From Thalassospiraceae bacterium (GTDB taxonomy: Bacteria; Pseudomonadota; Alphaproteobacteria; Rhodospirillales; Magnetovibrionaceae): DNA of 8,769 nucleotides. Each line of letters opens with the position of its first letter. Positions within the stretch are counted from its first letter, which is position 1. Where the stretch lies: positions 1 to 8,769 of the forward strand of contig DAOVVL010000059.1 of assembly GCA_030637205.1 (NCBI GenBank), given 5' to 3'. The translations under genes and the position numbers were made by a program. Under the pieces are notes generated by a model. The model did no database searches. It was not told where the DNA came from and saw only the letters and a list, made by a program, of their open reading frames with translations. Shown here piece after piece: positions 1 to 5,824 of this stretch.

Positions 1-53
1 CTGGTGCGCTCATCATCGCTTAAACTTGACGGTTGTATTTCGCTGGCATCCAT
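1..53 (-). CDS. dprA: Probable N-terminus of DprA (DNA-processing protein), cut by window edge
   Basis: An ATG at 53-51 opens a frame that runs off the left edge and encodes MDASEIQPSSLSDDERT. A short polar leader followed by LS-D/E-ER is how many alphaproteobacterial DprA (Smf) proteins begin, just before the first helical domain. The order pyrB-pyrC-plsY-dprA is also common in this class. DprA loads RecA onto incoming single-stranded DNA during natural transformation. Only 17 codons are visible, so the identification rests on synteny and a weak N-terminal resemblance. No convincing Shine-Dalgarno sequence precedes this ATG. The gap to the full-length plsY stop is 75 bases, and the frame is open through that gap, so the true start could lie a little upstream at a TTG codon. 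A second ATG at 49-47 is in another frame and stops quickly. Confidence 0.4.
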   Translation of the reverse strand, partial: MDASEIQPSSLSDDERT

Positions 54-128
54 AACCGGTAAGGTGTGGGAAGGCGGCCACAAGGTCAAGCCCGGACCAA
101 CAGGCCATTCGCCATTAACCCATCCGAC

Positions 129-725
129 CTATTTGTCTTTTTGCCCGATCCTGGTTTCTTCACCCTTTAGCAGGCGGGCGATGTTTTCTCTGTGGCGTAT
201 CCATACCAACACCGCCAACAGACCGGACAGGCTGATGTGCTAGGGCGGGGCCAGGAAATTGAATAAGACCGTGGCCGCGCCCAGAGCCAACAAGGCCGCC
301 AGCGACGAATAGCGCGTCACGGCCGCCAGCACCAACCACGATATGCAAACCGCCAGCCCCACCGGCCATGCGGTCACCAGCAAAACGCCGATCGTGGTGG
401 CCACGCCTTTGCCGCCCTTGAAGCCCAGCCAGACGGGGAAATTGTGGCCCATCACCGCCCAGAACCCGGCGGCAAGTTCGGCGTGCACGCCGGGCATCAT
501 TTGCTGGAATGCAAACGCCACCGCGCCGCCTTTGCCGATATCAAATATTAGTGTCAGTGCCGCCGCAGGTTTGTTGCCGGTGCGCAGCACGTTGGTGGCA
601 CCTATGTTGCCCGAGCCAACGGTGCGCAAATCGCCCAAGCCGAACAGCTTGGCAAAAACGAGACCAAACGGAATCGATCCAACGAAGTAGCCGCAAAGCC
701 CGGCGATGATATGCAAGGTTGCCAT
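129..725 (-). pseudogene. plsY: Glycerol-3-phosphate acyltransferase PlsY, interrupted by an in-frame TAG at codon 162
   Basis: PlsY is a polytopic inner-membrane enzyme that transfers the acyl group of acyl-phosphate (made by PlsX) to glycerol-3-phosphate, the first step of phospholipid synthesis. Motif 1 is GSGNIGATN with R48 (about residues 37-48), and motif 2 is GFKGGKGVAT (101-110) after H94. The start at 725 has an AAAGG Shine-Dalgarno that overlaps the pyrC stop, leaving a 13-base gap. The frame meets TAG at 242-240 after 161 residues. It then stays open for 36 more codons, adding a hydrophobic segment and HRENIARLLKGEE (178-190), which is motif 3 of the family. It ends at TAG 131-129, giving 198 codons before the terminal stop, the usual PlsY length. 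The truncated product would lack the last membrane segment and motif 3, so it should be inactive. A recent nonsense mutation, a sequencing error and readthrough are all possible; a CAG (Gln) to TAG transition is one simple route. Confidence 0.9.
240..242 (-). other. Premature in-frame TAG within plsY
   Basis: The plus strand reads CTA here, so the minus-strand codon is TAG, between CCC (Pro161) and CAC (His163). The coding frame is intact on both sides, with no insertion or deletion. The base after the stop is C, a context that can weaken termination, but the following bases CACATC do not match the CARYYA readthrough motif. There is no obvious downstream start codon with a ribosome binding site that would restart the C-terminal piece. 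Confidence 0.9.
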
Positions 726-738
726 GATGTGCGCGCCT

Positions 739-2037
739 TTAAGTTTTCAGATCAAACACGGTGCGACCGTCGATGACGGTTCGCAAAACCCGGCCCTGAA
801 CCGGGCGTTCATCAAACGGCGTGTTCTTGGCTTTGGAATTTAATTGATCGGCGTCCACTTTCCAGCCTTGGTCGGGGTTGAGCAGCACCAGATCGGCCGC
901 CGCGCCCTTTTTAAAGCGCCCCGCTTCAAGCCCCAACAGCTCAGCCGGGTGCGCGGTGATTAAGCCCAAAGCCTCGATCAGGCTCAAGTGCCCGTTGTGA
1001 ACCAGTTCCAGCGTGATCGCCAGCAGGGTTTCCATTCCCACACCGCCGGTTGCGGCCTGGGCAAAGGGCTGGCGCTTGGCGTCTTCGTGTTGCGGGCAGT
1101 GATCGGATGCGATGACATCAATGGTGCCGTCCTTGATTGCAGCAATGATGGCGCCCCGGTCCGCTTCGCTTCGAAGCGGCGGCGATAACTTGGCAAAGGT
1201 GCGATAGTCGCCCACGGCGGCTTCGTTCAGGGAAAAGTAAGGCGGTGCGGTATCGCATGTCACGCTCATGCCGTGTTCCTTAGCTTGGCGAATGGCGGCG
1301 ACGCTTTCAGCCGTTGAGACATGGGCAAAGTGCAAACGCCCGCCAGTCAGTTCGGCAATTTTCAGATCACGTTCAACGATCAGGACCTCGGCCAGTTTGG
1401 GGATGCCGGGCAGGCCTAAGCGCGTGGCGGTTTCGCCTTCGTTCATGGCGCCGCCCTCAGCCAAACTTGGGTCTTCGGCGTGTTCCACCACCATCAGGCC
1501 GAACGTGGCGGCGTATGAAAGGACCTGGCGCAGCGTCTGGGCATCGCGCACCGTTGCTATGCCGTCTGCAAAGGCCACCGCGCCGGCTTCGGCCAGCAGG
1601 CCCATTTCGGAAATCTCAAGGCCAGCCATGCCTTTGGTGATCGCGCCGTAAGGATACACTTTTACCAGCCCGGCCTTGCGCGCCGCACGTGCAATGAATT
1701 CCACCACCGAGCTGTCATCAATGACTGGATCGGTGCCGGGCAGGCAAACGGCTGACGTGACCCCACCGGCCACGGCTGCGCGGCCGCTGGACGTGAAGTC
1801 GGAACCGGAAAGCTGGACCCGCATATCAACCAGGCCTGGGGCCAGCACATGGCCGTGGCAATCAATGACCTTGGCGTCTTCGGGAACGCTGTCAGCAAAC
1901 AGGCCGGGGCCGAAGTCTGCAATGACTTCGCCGTCGGTGAGCAGCCCACCCTCGGCGTCCAGCCCGCTGGCCGGATCGATCAGGTGCGCGTTGATGTAGG
2001 CGACACGACCCAGAGGCTGGTCAAGTTTTACGTTCAT
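739..2037 (-). CDS. pyrC: Dihydroorotase-like protein PyrC, probably non-catalytic (PyrC' type)
   Basis: The protein has 432 residues and the amidohydrolase fold of class I dihydroorotase, which closes carbamoyl-aspartate to dihydroorotate in pyrimidine synthesis. Family landmarks are GLVDM (68-72), AGGVTSAVCLPGTDPVID (90-107), GAITKG (131-136), VEHAEDP (184-190), HFAHVSTAES (236-245), KLSPPLRSE (283-291), ASDHCPQ (310-316) and KNTPFDE (404-410). Active enzymes have an HxH metal-binding pair right after the GLVDM strand. Here those positions are R73 and Q75, and the loop from there to AGGVT is several residues shorter than in relatives I recall. The usual SDDG motif reads ADGI (157-160), and HAPH reads HCPQ. 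H186, H239 and D312 remain. The protein therefore resembles the inactive PyrC' that supports aspartate carbamoyltransferase assembly in Pseudomonas. Its ATG overlaps the pyrB stop (ATGA) and has a strong Shine-Dalgarno. The stop is TAA. A separate active dihydroorotase would be expected elsewhere in the genome. Confidence 0.9.
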   Translation of the reverse strand: MNVKLDQPLGRVAYINAHLIDPASGLDAEGGLLTDGEVIADFGPGLFADSVPEDAKVIDCHGHVLAPGLVDMRVQLSGSDFTSSGRAAVAGGVTSAVCLPGTDPVIDDSSVVEFIARAARKAGLVKVYPYGAITKGMAGLEISEMGLLAEAGAVAFADGIATVRDAQTLRQVLSYAATFGLMVVEHAEDPSLAEGGAMNEGETATRLGLPGIPKLAEVLIVERDLKIAELTGGRLHFAHVSTAESVAAIRQAKEHGMSVTCDTAPPYFSLNEAAVGDYRTFAKLSPPLRSEADRGAIIAAIKDGTIDVIASDHCPQHEDAKRQPFAQAATGGVGMETLLAITLELVHNGHLSLIEALGLITAHPAELLGLEAGRFKKGAAADLVLLNPDQGWKVDADQLNSKAKNTPFDERPVQGRVLRTVIDGRTVFDLKT

Positions 2038-2999
2038 TGCCCGGCCTCCTCATCTAATTTGGCGCACAACACTTCAAGACACGCCATACGCACGGCGACG
2101 CCCATTTCGACCTGTTCGCGAATGGCGCTGCGTCCGATGTCGTCGGCAACGTCCGATGCGATCTCGACGCCGCGGTTCATCGGGCCGGGGTGCATGATCA
2201 GGGCGTCCGGTTTTGCCGATGCCAGCTTGGCGTAATCCAGCCCGAAGAAGCGGTAATATTCGCGTGTTGATGGGAAGAAGTTGCCCTGCATCCGTTCAGA
2301 TTGCAGGCGCAGCATCATCACGATGTCGCAATCGCGAAGGCCTGCTTCCATTTCGTGATAGACCTCAACACCCAACCGCTCAATGCCCGCCGGGATCAGC
2401 GTCTTGGGCGCGATCAGGCGAACCCGTGCGCCCATGGCGTTGAGTAAGTGAATGTTGGAGCGCGCCACGCGCGAATGTGCGATGTCGCCGCAGATGGCAA
2501 CCTGCAGCCCCTGTATCTTGCCTTTGCGCCGTTGAATGGTCAGCGCGTCCAGAAGCGCCTGCGTTGGGTGTTCGTGGCGACCGTCGCCGGCGTTGACCAC
2601 CGCGCAGTTGACCTTTTCAGCCAGCAACTGCACCGCGCCCGCGTCGGCGTGGCGCACCACCAGGACGTCGGGGTGCATGGCGTTCAAGGTCATGGCGGTA
2701 TCGACTACGGTTTCGCCTTTTTTGATCGAACTTGTGGAAACCGTCATGTTGATGACGTCGGCGCTAAGGCGCTTGGCGGCCAGCTCGAACGAGGTCCGGG
2801 TTCGTGTGGAATCCTCAAAGAACAGGTTCATCACGGTGCGCCCGGCCAGTGTGGCGAGTTTGTTGTCATGGCGGCGGTTCAGCTCAACAAAGCTGGCGGC
2901 GCGCTCTAGCAGCAGGGAGATTGCAACGGGGGAAAGGCCTTCGATGCCAAGGAGATGGCGATGCGGAAAAACGCTTACGTTTAAAGTTCCGTCGTTCAT
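2034..2999 (-). CDS. pyrB: Aspartate carbamoyltransferase catalytic subunit PyrB
   Basis: PyrB condenses carbamoyl phosphate with aspartate to give carbamoyl-aspartate, the committed step of pyrimidine synthesis, in the cytoplasm. The protein has 321 residues, close to the family norm. Visible active-site motifs are the carbamoyl-phosphate loop STRTRTSFE (64-72), the SSIKKGE loop contributed by the neighbouring subunit (90-96), HEHPTQ with H144 and Q147 (142-147), R177 in GDIAHSR, R231 in MMLRLQSER for aspartate binding, and HPGPMNRGVEI (270-280). All expected catalytic residues are present. No pyrI regulatory subunit is next to it. Instead it overlaps pyrC by four bases, an arrangement typical of class A-like ATCases that assemble with a dihydroorotase-like partner. 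The ATG start lacks a clear Shine-Dalgarno but follows a leader that could fold. The stop is TGA. Confidence 0.97.
   Translation of the reverse strand: MNDGTLNVSVFPHRHLLGIEGLSPVAISLLLERAASFVELNRRHDNKLATLAGRTVMNLFFEDSTRTRTSFELAAKRLSADVINMTVSTSSIKKGETVVDTAMTLNAMHPDVLVVRHADAGAVQLLAEKVNCAVVNAGDGRHEHPTQALLDALTIQRRKGKIQGLQVAICGDIAHSRVARSNIHLLNAMGARVRLIAPKTLIPAGIERLGVEVYHEMEAGLRDCDIVMMLRLQSERMQGNFFPSTREYYRFFGLDYAKLASAKPDALIMHPGPMNRGVEIASDVADDIGRSAIREQVEMGVAVRMACLEVLCAKLDEEAGQ
2045..2051 (-). promoter_or_regulatory. Strong ribosome binding site for pyrC inside the end of pyrB
   Basis: The minus strand reads GAGGAGG, seven bases before the pyrC ATG. These bases also encode the last Glu codons of PyrB (DEEAGQ). 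With the ATGA overlap, this fixes the pyrC start and suggests translational coupling, which would help make the two subunits in matched amounts. Confidence 0.75.
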
Positions 3000-3060
3000 C
3001 AGGGCGGAACATACACCGAAGCGGGTTTTTTCCGCAAGTCCTTTGAATAAACAAATAAAT
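3000..3060 (-). promoter_or_regulatory. pyrB leader with possible alternative pairing
   Basis: These 61 bases separate the transporter stop from the pyrB ATG on the minus strand. The upstream end is AT-rich (ATTTATTTGTTTATTC). The element GCGGAA (plus 3030-3035) can pair either with CCGC close by (plus 3021-3024) or with TTCCGC just before the pyrB start (plus 3004-3009). The second pairing would tie up bases four to nine upstream of the ATG. No good ribosome binding site is visible; an AAAGG lies about 40 bases upstream, too far to serve this start. This could be a small translational control element or an internal promoter region, but the stems are only four to six base pairs and may be chance. 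Confidence 0.3.
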
Positions 3061-3981
3061 TCAGGTCGCCAGCCACATCCACAGCGGCATGGTGAGCATG
3101 GCCGCCAGCGTTGTGGCGGTGATGATACCGGCCATTAATGGCGCATCTCCGCCCATTTCGCGGGCCAGCACATAGGATGTGGCTGATCCCGACAGGGCCG
3201 CATACAGCATCATGGCTTCAAACATCAGGCCGCCGACCCCCATTGCCGCCGCAATCAGCCACGCCACCGCCGGAAGCGCCACCAGCTTGATCGCGGTCGA
3301 TTTGAACGCGACTGAGGCGTTTGCCTTCAAGGGTGCGAAATTCAGGCCAGCCCCCACGGCCAGCAGGGCGATGGGAAGTGCGGCGCGGCCCAGAATATCC
3401 ATCAGCGGTTCGATGACGGGCGGCAGGGAAAGGCCTAAGGCGCTCATGCCAAATCCGACCAGGCAACCCAGCACCAGCGGATTGCGCGCGACGGCAACAA
3501 CTGCGCGCCCCGGCGTGCGTGCGCCTTCGTGAGCTTCGCCATAGCGCACCATTGCGCCCACGGCTAACAGGTTGGCAATCGGCACCACGGCCAAGATGGT
3601 GATGGCCATCATGCCGACGCCCAGTTCGCCCCACATCAAATACGCCACCGCAACGCCGACATATGTATTGGGGCGGAACGCGCCTTGGTAAAACGAAGTA
3701 AAGGCGCTGTCGTTTAGGTCCAGCGTGGGTTTAAGCGCCAGCGCAATCATGGCGGCGATGAAAGTTGCGCTAAATAACGAAAACGCCATCGGCCAAACCT
3801 GGGCGCCGCCCAGATCGGCACGCGATCCACTGGCGATCAGCAGGGCCGGGAAAAAAACGTAATAGGTGATTTTTTCAGCGGGCGCCCAGAAGCTGTCATC
3901 AATCCATTGATAGCGCCGGATCGCAAAGCCGATCGCGATCAGCAAAAAAACCGGCAGCAGTCCTTGTGCGATTGCGCTCAT
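3061..3981 (-). CDS. AEC-family transporter (auxin efflux carrier superfamily permease)
   Basis: The protein has 306 residues and is mostly hydrophobic, with about ten membrane segments, the usual size and layout of bacterial AEC permeases. Family-like stretches are YYVFFPALLI (40-49), FRPNTYVGVAVAYL (102-115), NPLVLGCLVGFGMS (167-180), LPIALLAVGAGL (202-213), SGSATSYVLAREMGGD (264-279) and the C-terminal ITATTLAAMLTMPLW (287-301). Characterised bacterial relatives move small organic acids such as malate or malonate, but the substrate cannot be read from the sequence. The start ATG overlaps the ruvX stop (ATGA), so it is co-transcribed and probably translationally coupled to ruvX; only a weak GGGGCG-like site precedes it. 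It sits immediately upstream of pyrB, so a link to pyrimidine precursors is conceivable but unproven. Confidence 0.9.
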   Translation of the reverse strand: MSAIAQGLLPVFLLIAIGFAIRRYQWIDDSFWAPAEKITYYVFFPALLIASGSRADLGGAQVWPMAFSLFSATFIAAMIALALKPTLDLNDSAFTSFYQGAFRPNTYVGVAVAYLMWGELGVGMMAITILAVVPIANLLAVGAMVRYGEAHEGARTPGRAVVAVARNPLVLGCLVGFGMSALGLSLPPVIEPLMDILGRAALPIALLAVGAGLNFAPLKANASVAFKSTAIKLVALPAVAWLIAAAMGVGGLMFEAMMLYAALSGSATSYVLAREMGGDAPLMAGIITATTLAAMLTMPLWMWLAT

Positions 3982-4448
3982 GAGTTTCGCTTCGCCCCAT
4001 CCAGCGCGCCTTGCAAGATGTAGGTCGCGGCCAGTTTGTCGATCACTTCCTTGCGCCGCTTGCGCGTCATGTCCACATCGTTGACCAACATGCGTTCCAC
4101 GGCAGATGTGGAGAGGCGCTCATCCCAAAAGGTGATGGGGATTTCAAACTTTTCCAGAATGTTGCGCGCGAACGTGCGCGCCGATTGGCACCTGGGGCCT
4201 TCGCTGCCATCCATGCTGATGGGCAGGCCGATGACCATGGCGCCAACGTCATGTTCATCAATAAGTGCTTTAATTTTTTTGGCGTCTTCACCAAATTTGG
4301 TGTGGTGAATGCCTTCCAGCGGGCTGGCGATGGTGCGCGAAACGTCCGAAAGCGCCACGCCGATGATCTTCGATCCGAGATCAAGCCCCATCACGCGTTG
4401 TTCACGCGCAAGCGTCGAGTTCAGTTCGCTTAAGTCTATTACCGCCAT
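3978..4448 (-). CDS. ruvX: YqgF/RuvX family nuclease (putative pre-16S rRNA nuclease)
   Basis: This is a 156-residue protein with an RNase H-like fold. In E. coli, YqgF takes part in 5'-end maturation of 16S rRNA; the alternative Holliday-junction resolvase label is older and less well supported. Visible motifs are GLDLGSKIIGVALSD (21-35) with acidic D23, IGLPISMDGSEGP (73-85), FWDERLST (97-104) with D99 and E100, and RRKEVIDKLAATYILQ (131-146) with D137. All expected acidic residues are present. The stretch of about 20 residues before GLDLG is usual in alphaproteobacterial members, supporting the ATG at 4448-4446. The ribosome binding site is weak (GAAGACG). It is the first gene of the leftward operon and lies back to back with the SH3-domain gene. 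The gatCAB operon is nearby on the other strand. Confidence 0.95.
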   Translation of the reverse strand: MAVIDLSELNSTLAREQRVMGLDLGSKIIGVALSDVSRTIASPLEGIHHTKFGEDAKKIKALIDEHDVGAMVIGLPISMDGSEGPRCQSARTFARNILEKFEIPITFWDERLSTSAVERMLVNDVDMTRKRRKEVIDKLAATYILQGALDGAKRNS

Positions 4449-4572
4449 TTGCTTTTCGTCTTCTATTCAAGCCCCTTAGAGCCTTAACGCCCCAGCCCCC
4501 CTCACACAAGGGTGCGCCGCGTGCCATGAACGGGGCTTGTTCAAACATCCAAGGTTGTTCAAACTGGTGCCC
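4449..4572. promoter_or_regulatory. Divergent control region between ruvX and the SH3-domain gene
   Basis: This gap of 124 bases must hold the promoters for both the leftward ruvX operon and the rightward SH3 gene. I see no clear -35/-10 pair in either direction. Structure visible: an 8-base perfect inverted repeat, CAAGCCCC at 4468-4475 and GGGGCTTG at 4532-4539; an imperfect 15-base palindrome GGTGCGCCGCGTGCC at 4511-4525; and a 10-base direct repeat listed separately. Any of these could be operators, but each is short enough to be chance in GC-rich DNA. Confidence 0.4.
4537..4564. repeat. Direct repeat TTGTTCAAAC, two copies, 18 bases apart
   Basis: TTGTTCAAAC occurs at 4537-4546 and again at 4555-4564, just before the SH3-gene start. 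The copies are exact over ten bases and start 18 bases apart. The first overlaps the right arm of the 8-base inverted repeat. The pair could bind a regulator or include a -35-like element. If translation began at the TTG at 4537 they would encode a repeated Leu-Phe-Lys, but that start is unlikely. Confidence 0.5.
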
Positions 4573-5406
4573 ATGACGATACATACCACATTAACGTCTT
4601 TGATTTTGGTTTTGATCATGGCCACCATCGCACCTGCGCCCGCTTTGGCCCAGGATGCCCCGCCCGGCGCATCGGTTCAGGCAGATATTGATGCCGGGGC
4701 CAAATCCGTGAAGGTGATGGATTTTACGGTCAGCGTTGGACCGGGGTCGTATGCGGTCAAAACAGATTCCAACGTGCGCAAGGGGCCGGGCAAGAAACAT
4801 GCGCGCGTTGCCGGCGTTGCAGAAGGCGAACGCGTTCAGGTTATCGGGATTGCCGAAGTTGACAAGGAATGGTTTGCCATTTCGCGGGCCGGGGAAACGC
4901 TGGGTTTTATTCATAGTTCATTGTTGATCCCGGTGGTTGATGGCGCGCTGGAAGAAGAAATGCGCGGCGTGGTGATGCTGAAAGGAACCGCGTGCGATTA
5001 CCGGTTGCGCTTTGAAGGCAAATCGCCTGTGCAAGGTGGGGAATTTGAAACATCGGATTATGAGGTTCGCTTTCGCTGCGCTTCTCAGGATGGTGCTGCC
5101 ATTTTTTATGCCCATATGTTTTTCACCGAAGCCACCATCAGCCGGGGTCGCCACCAGATCGCCATTGATGTGCGTTCCATCGGGGACGGGTTGGAAAAGT
5201 ACCTGACCAGCAATTTTTATTATCATCCCAAGACCGGCAAGCTGACGTTTGATGGCCACACACTGGCCAAATATGCAACGCCGCCCGAACAGACCGAGTT
5301 TATCATGCCCACCATCGCCGAAGCCCTGGTGCAGGTCATGACCACCGTCATTTCCACATGGACCCCGGCTGCGTGGGAAAGCCTTTTCAGCAAATCGGAT
5401 CAATAG
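4573..5406 (+). CDS. Exported bacterial SH3-domain protein of unknown function
   Basis: From ATG 4573 the product has 277 residues. Residues 1-26 form a signal peptide: a hydrophobic core (LTSLILVLIMATIA) and an ALA-Q cleavage site, so the mature protein is probably periplasmic. Residues 60-118 form a bacterial SH3 (SH3b) domain, seen as SNVRKGPGKKHARVAGVAEG (67-86), then EWFAI and GFIHSSLL. Such domains often bind peptidoglycan or other envelope ligands. The remaining roughly 155 residues match no family I recognise. They are rich in beta-type sequence and include two cysteines (C141, C169) that could form a disulfide. The frame is open upstream to TTG 4537, and GTG 4567 is also possible with AAGG 12 bases before it. 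I favour ATG 4573 because it gives a clean signal peptide, although its ribosome binding site is poor. The stop is TAG. The gene is divergent from ruvX and upstream of gatC. The exact role is unknown. Confidence 0.8.
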   Translation: MTIHTTLTSLILVLIMATIAPAPALAQDAPPGASVQADIDAGAKSVKVMDFTVSVGPGSYAVKTDSNVRKGPGKKHARVAGVAEGERVQVIGIAEVDKEWFAISRAGETLGFIHSSLLIPVVDGALEEEMRGVVMLKGTACDYRLRFEGKSPVQGGEFETSDYEVRFRCASQDGAAIFYAHMFFTEATISRGRHQIAIDVRSIGDGLEKYLTSNFYYHPKTGKLTFDGHTLAKYATPPEQTEFIMPTIAEALVQVMTTVISTWTPAAWESLFSKSDQ

Positions 5407-5418
5407 GCCAAAAAGTGT

Positions 5419-5451
5419 GGCGGAACTGCGCAACTCGGTGTTGCCCCCGCC
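5419..5451 (+). other. Possible RNA hairpin between the SH3 gene and gatC
   Basis: GGCGG (5419-5423) can pair with CCGCC (5447-5451), and inside it GCAAC (5430-5434) with GTTGC (5440-5444) around a TCGGT loop. There is an internal bulge and no run of T afterwards, so it does not look like a rho-independent terminator. It lies 12 bases after the SH3 stop and may simply mark the transcript end or an untranslated region. Confidence 0.3.
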
Positions 5452-5484
5452 TGTGGCTGGTGTTACTTTCCGCGCCTTGTACCA

Positions 5485-5523
5485 GATCAATCCACCCGAT
5501 CAATCCACCCGCTAAATCCAGAA
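5485..5523 (+). repeat. 13-base tandem repeat upstream of gatC
   Basis: GATCAATCCACCC is present twice back to back (5485-5497 and 5498-5510), followed by a degenerate third unit starting GCTAAATCCA (5511-5520). The array ends at the gatC ribosome binding site. It may be a recent slippage duplication in the 5' untranslated region; a regulatory role is not evident from sequence. Confidence 0.75.
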
Positions 5524-5533
5524 GGCAGACTTG

Positions 5534-5821
5534 ATGTCCATCGACAAGGAAACGGTTAGAAAAATCGCCTATCTCGCGCGCATTCGCGTTGATGAGGCCC
5601 AGCTCGAGCCGCTTGCCGGTGAGCTGTCGGGCATTCTTGACTGGATTGAACAGCTGGGCGAGTTAGATACCGAAGGCGTGGAACCGATGGCCAGCGTGGC
5701 TGCGGTGGATCTGCCTTTGCGCAAGGATGTGGTCAGCGACGGCAATTGCCAGGGCGCCGTTCTGAAAAACGCGCCTGAAGCGCAAGACGGCTTTTATGCG
5801 GTTCCCAAGGTGGTGGAATAA
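5534..5821 (+). CDS. gatC: Asp-tRNA(Asn)/Glu-tRNA(Gln) amidotransferase subunit C
   Basis: GatC is the small subunit of the GatCAB amidotransferase and wraps around the GatA-GatB interface to stabilise the complex. The product has 95 residues, the usual length. Typical features are the N-terminal helix DKETVRKIAYLARIRVDE (4-21), LAGELSGILDWIEQLGELDT (27-46), VEPMASV, then LRKDVV and the C-terminal NAPEAQDGFYAVPKVVE. An AGAAGG Shine-Dalgarno lies about eight bases before ATG 5534. A TTG directly upstream at 5531 would add one residue and cannot be excluded. The stop TAA is followed three bases later by gatA, so the genes are one operon. The complex converts misacylated Glu-tRNA(Gln) and/or Asp-tRNA(Asn) to the correct amide form, so this organism probably lacks GlnRS, AsnRS or both. 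Confidence 0.95.
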   Translation: MSIDKETVRKIAYLARIRVDEAQLEPLAGELSGILDWIEQLGELDTEGVEPMASVAAVDLPLRKDVVSDGNCQGAVLKNAPEAQDGFYAVPKVVE

Positions 5822-5824
5822 GCC

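Noticed and set aside
4..243. Plus-strand open frame of 79 codons at the left end
   Set aside because: It lies opposite the plsY C-terminal region and the gap before dprA, has no ribosome binding site, and its product resembles no protein family. The minus-strand reading is recognisable protein.
2448..2909. Plus-strand open frame of 153 codons within pyrB
   Set aside because: It is antisense to highly conserved pyrB codons. Long shadow frames are expected in GC-rich coding DNA.
3021..3035. Terminator-like GCGG/CCGC element with a run of six T (A on the minus strand) before pyrB
   Set aside because: The T-run is in the loop rather than after the stem, and on the transcribed minus strand it reads as A, so it cannot act as an intrinsic terminator.
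4537..4572. Extended TTG start for the SH3-domain protein
   Set aside because: It would place twelve extra residues with charged Lys, His and Arg before a complete signal peptide, and the added codons coincide with the DNA direct repeat.
5419..5451. Rho-independent terminator after the SH3 gene
   Set aside because: A hairpin can be drawn, but it has an internal bulge and no T-tract follows it.
4918..5490. Minus-strand open frame of 190 codons opposite the SH3 gene
   Set aside because: The plus strand has a clear signal peptide and SH3b domain. The minus product shows no domain or plausible start.
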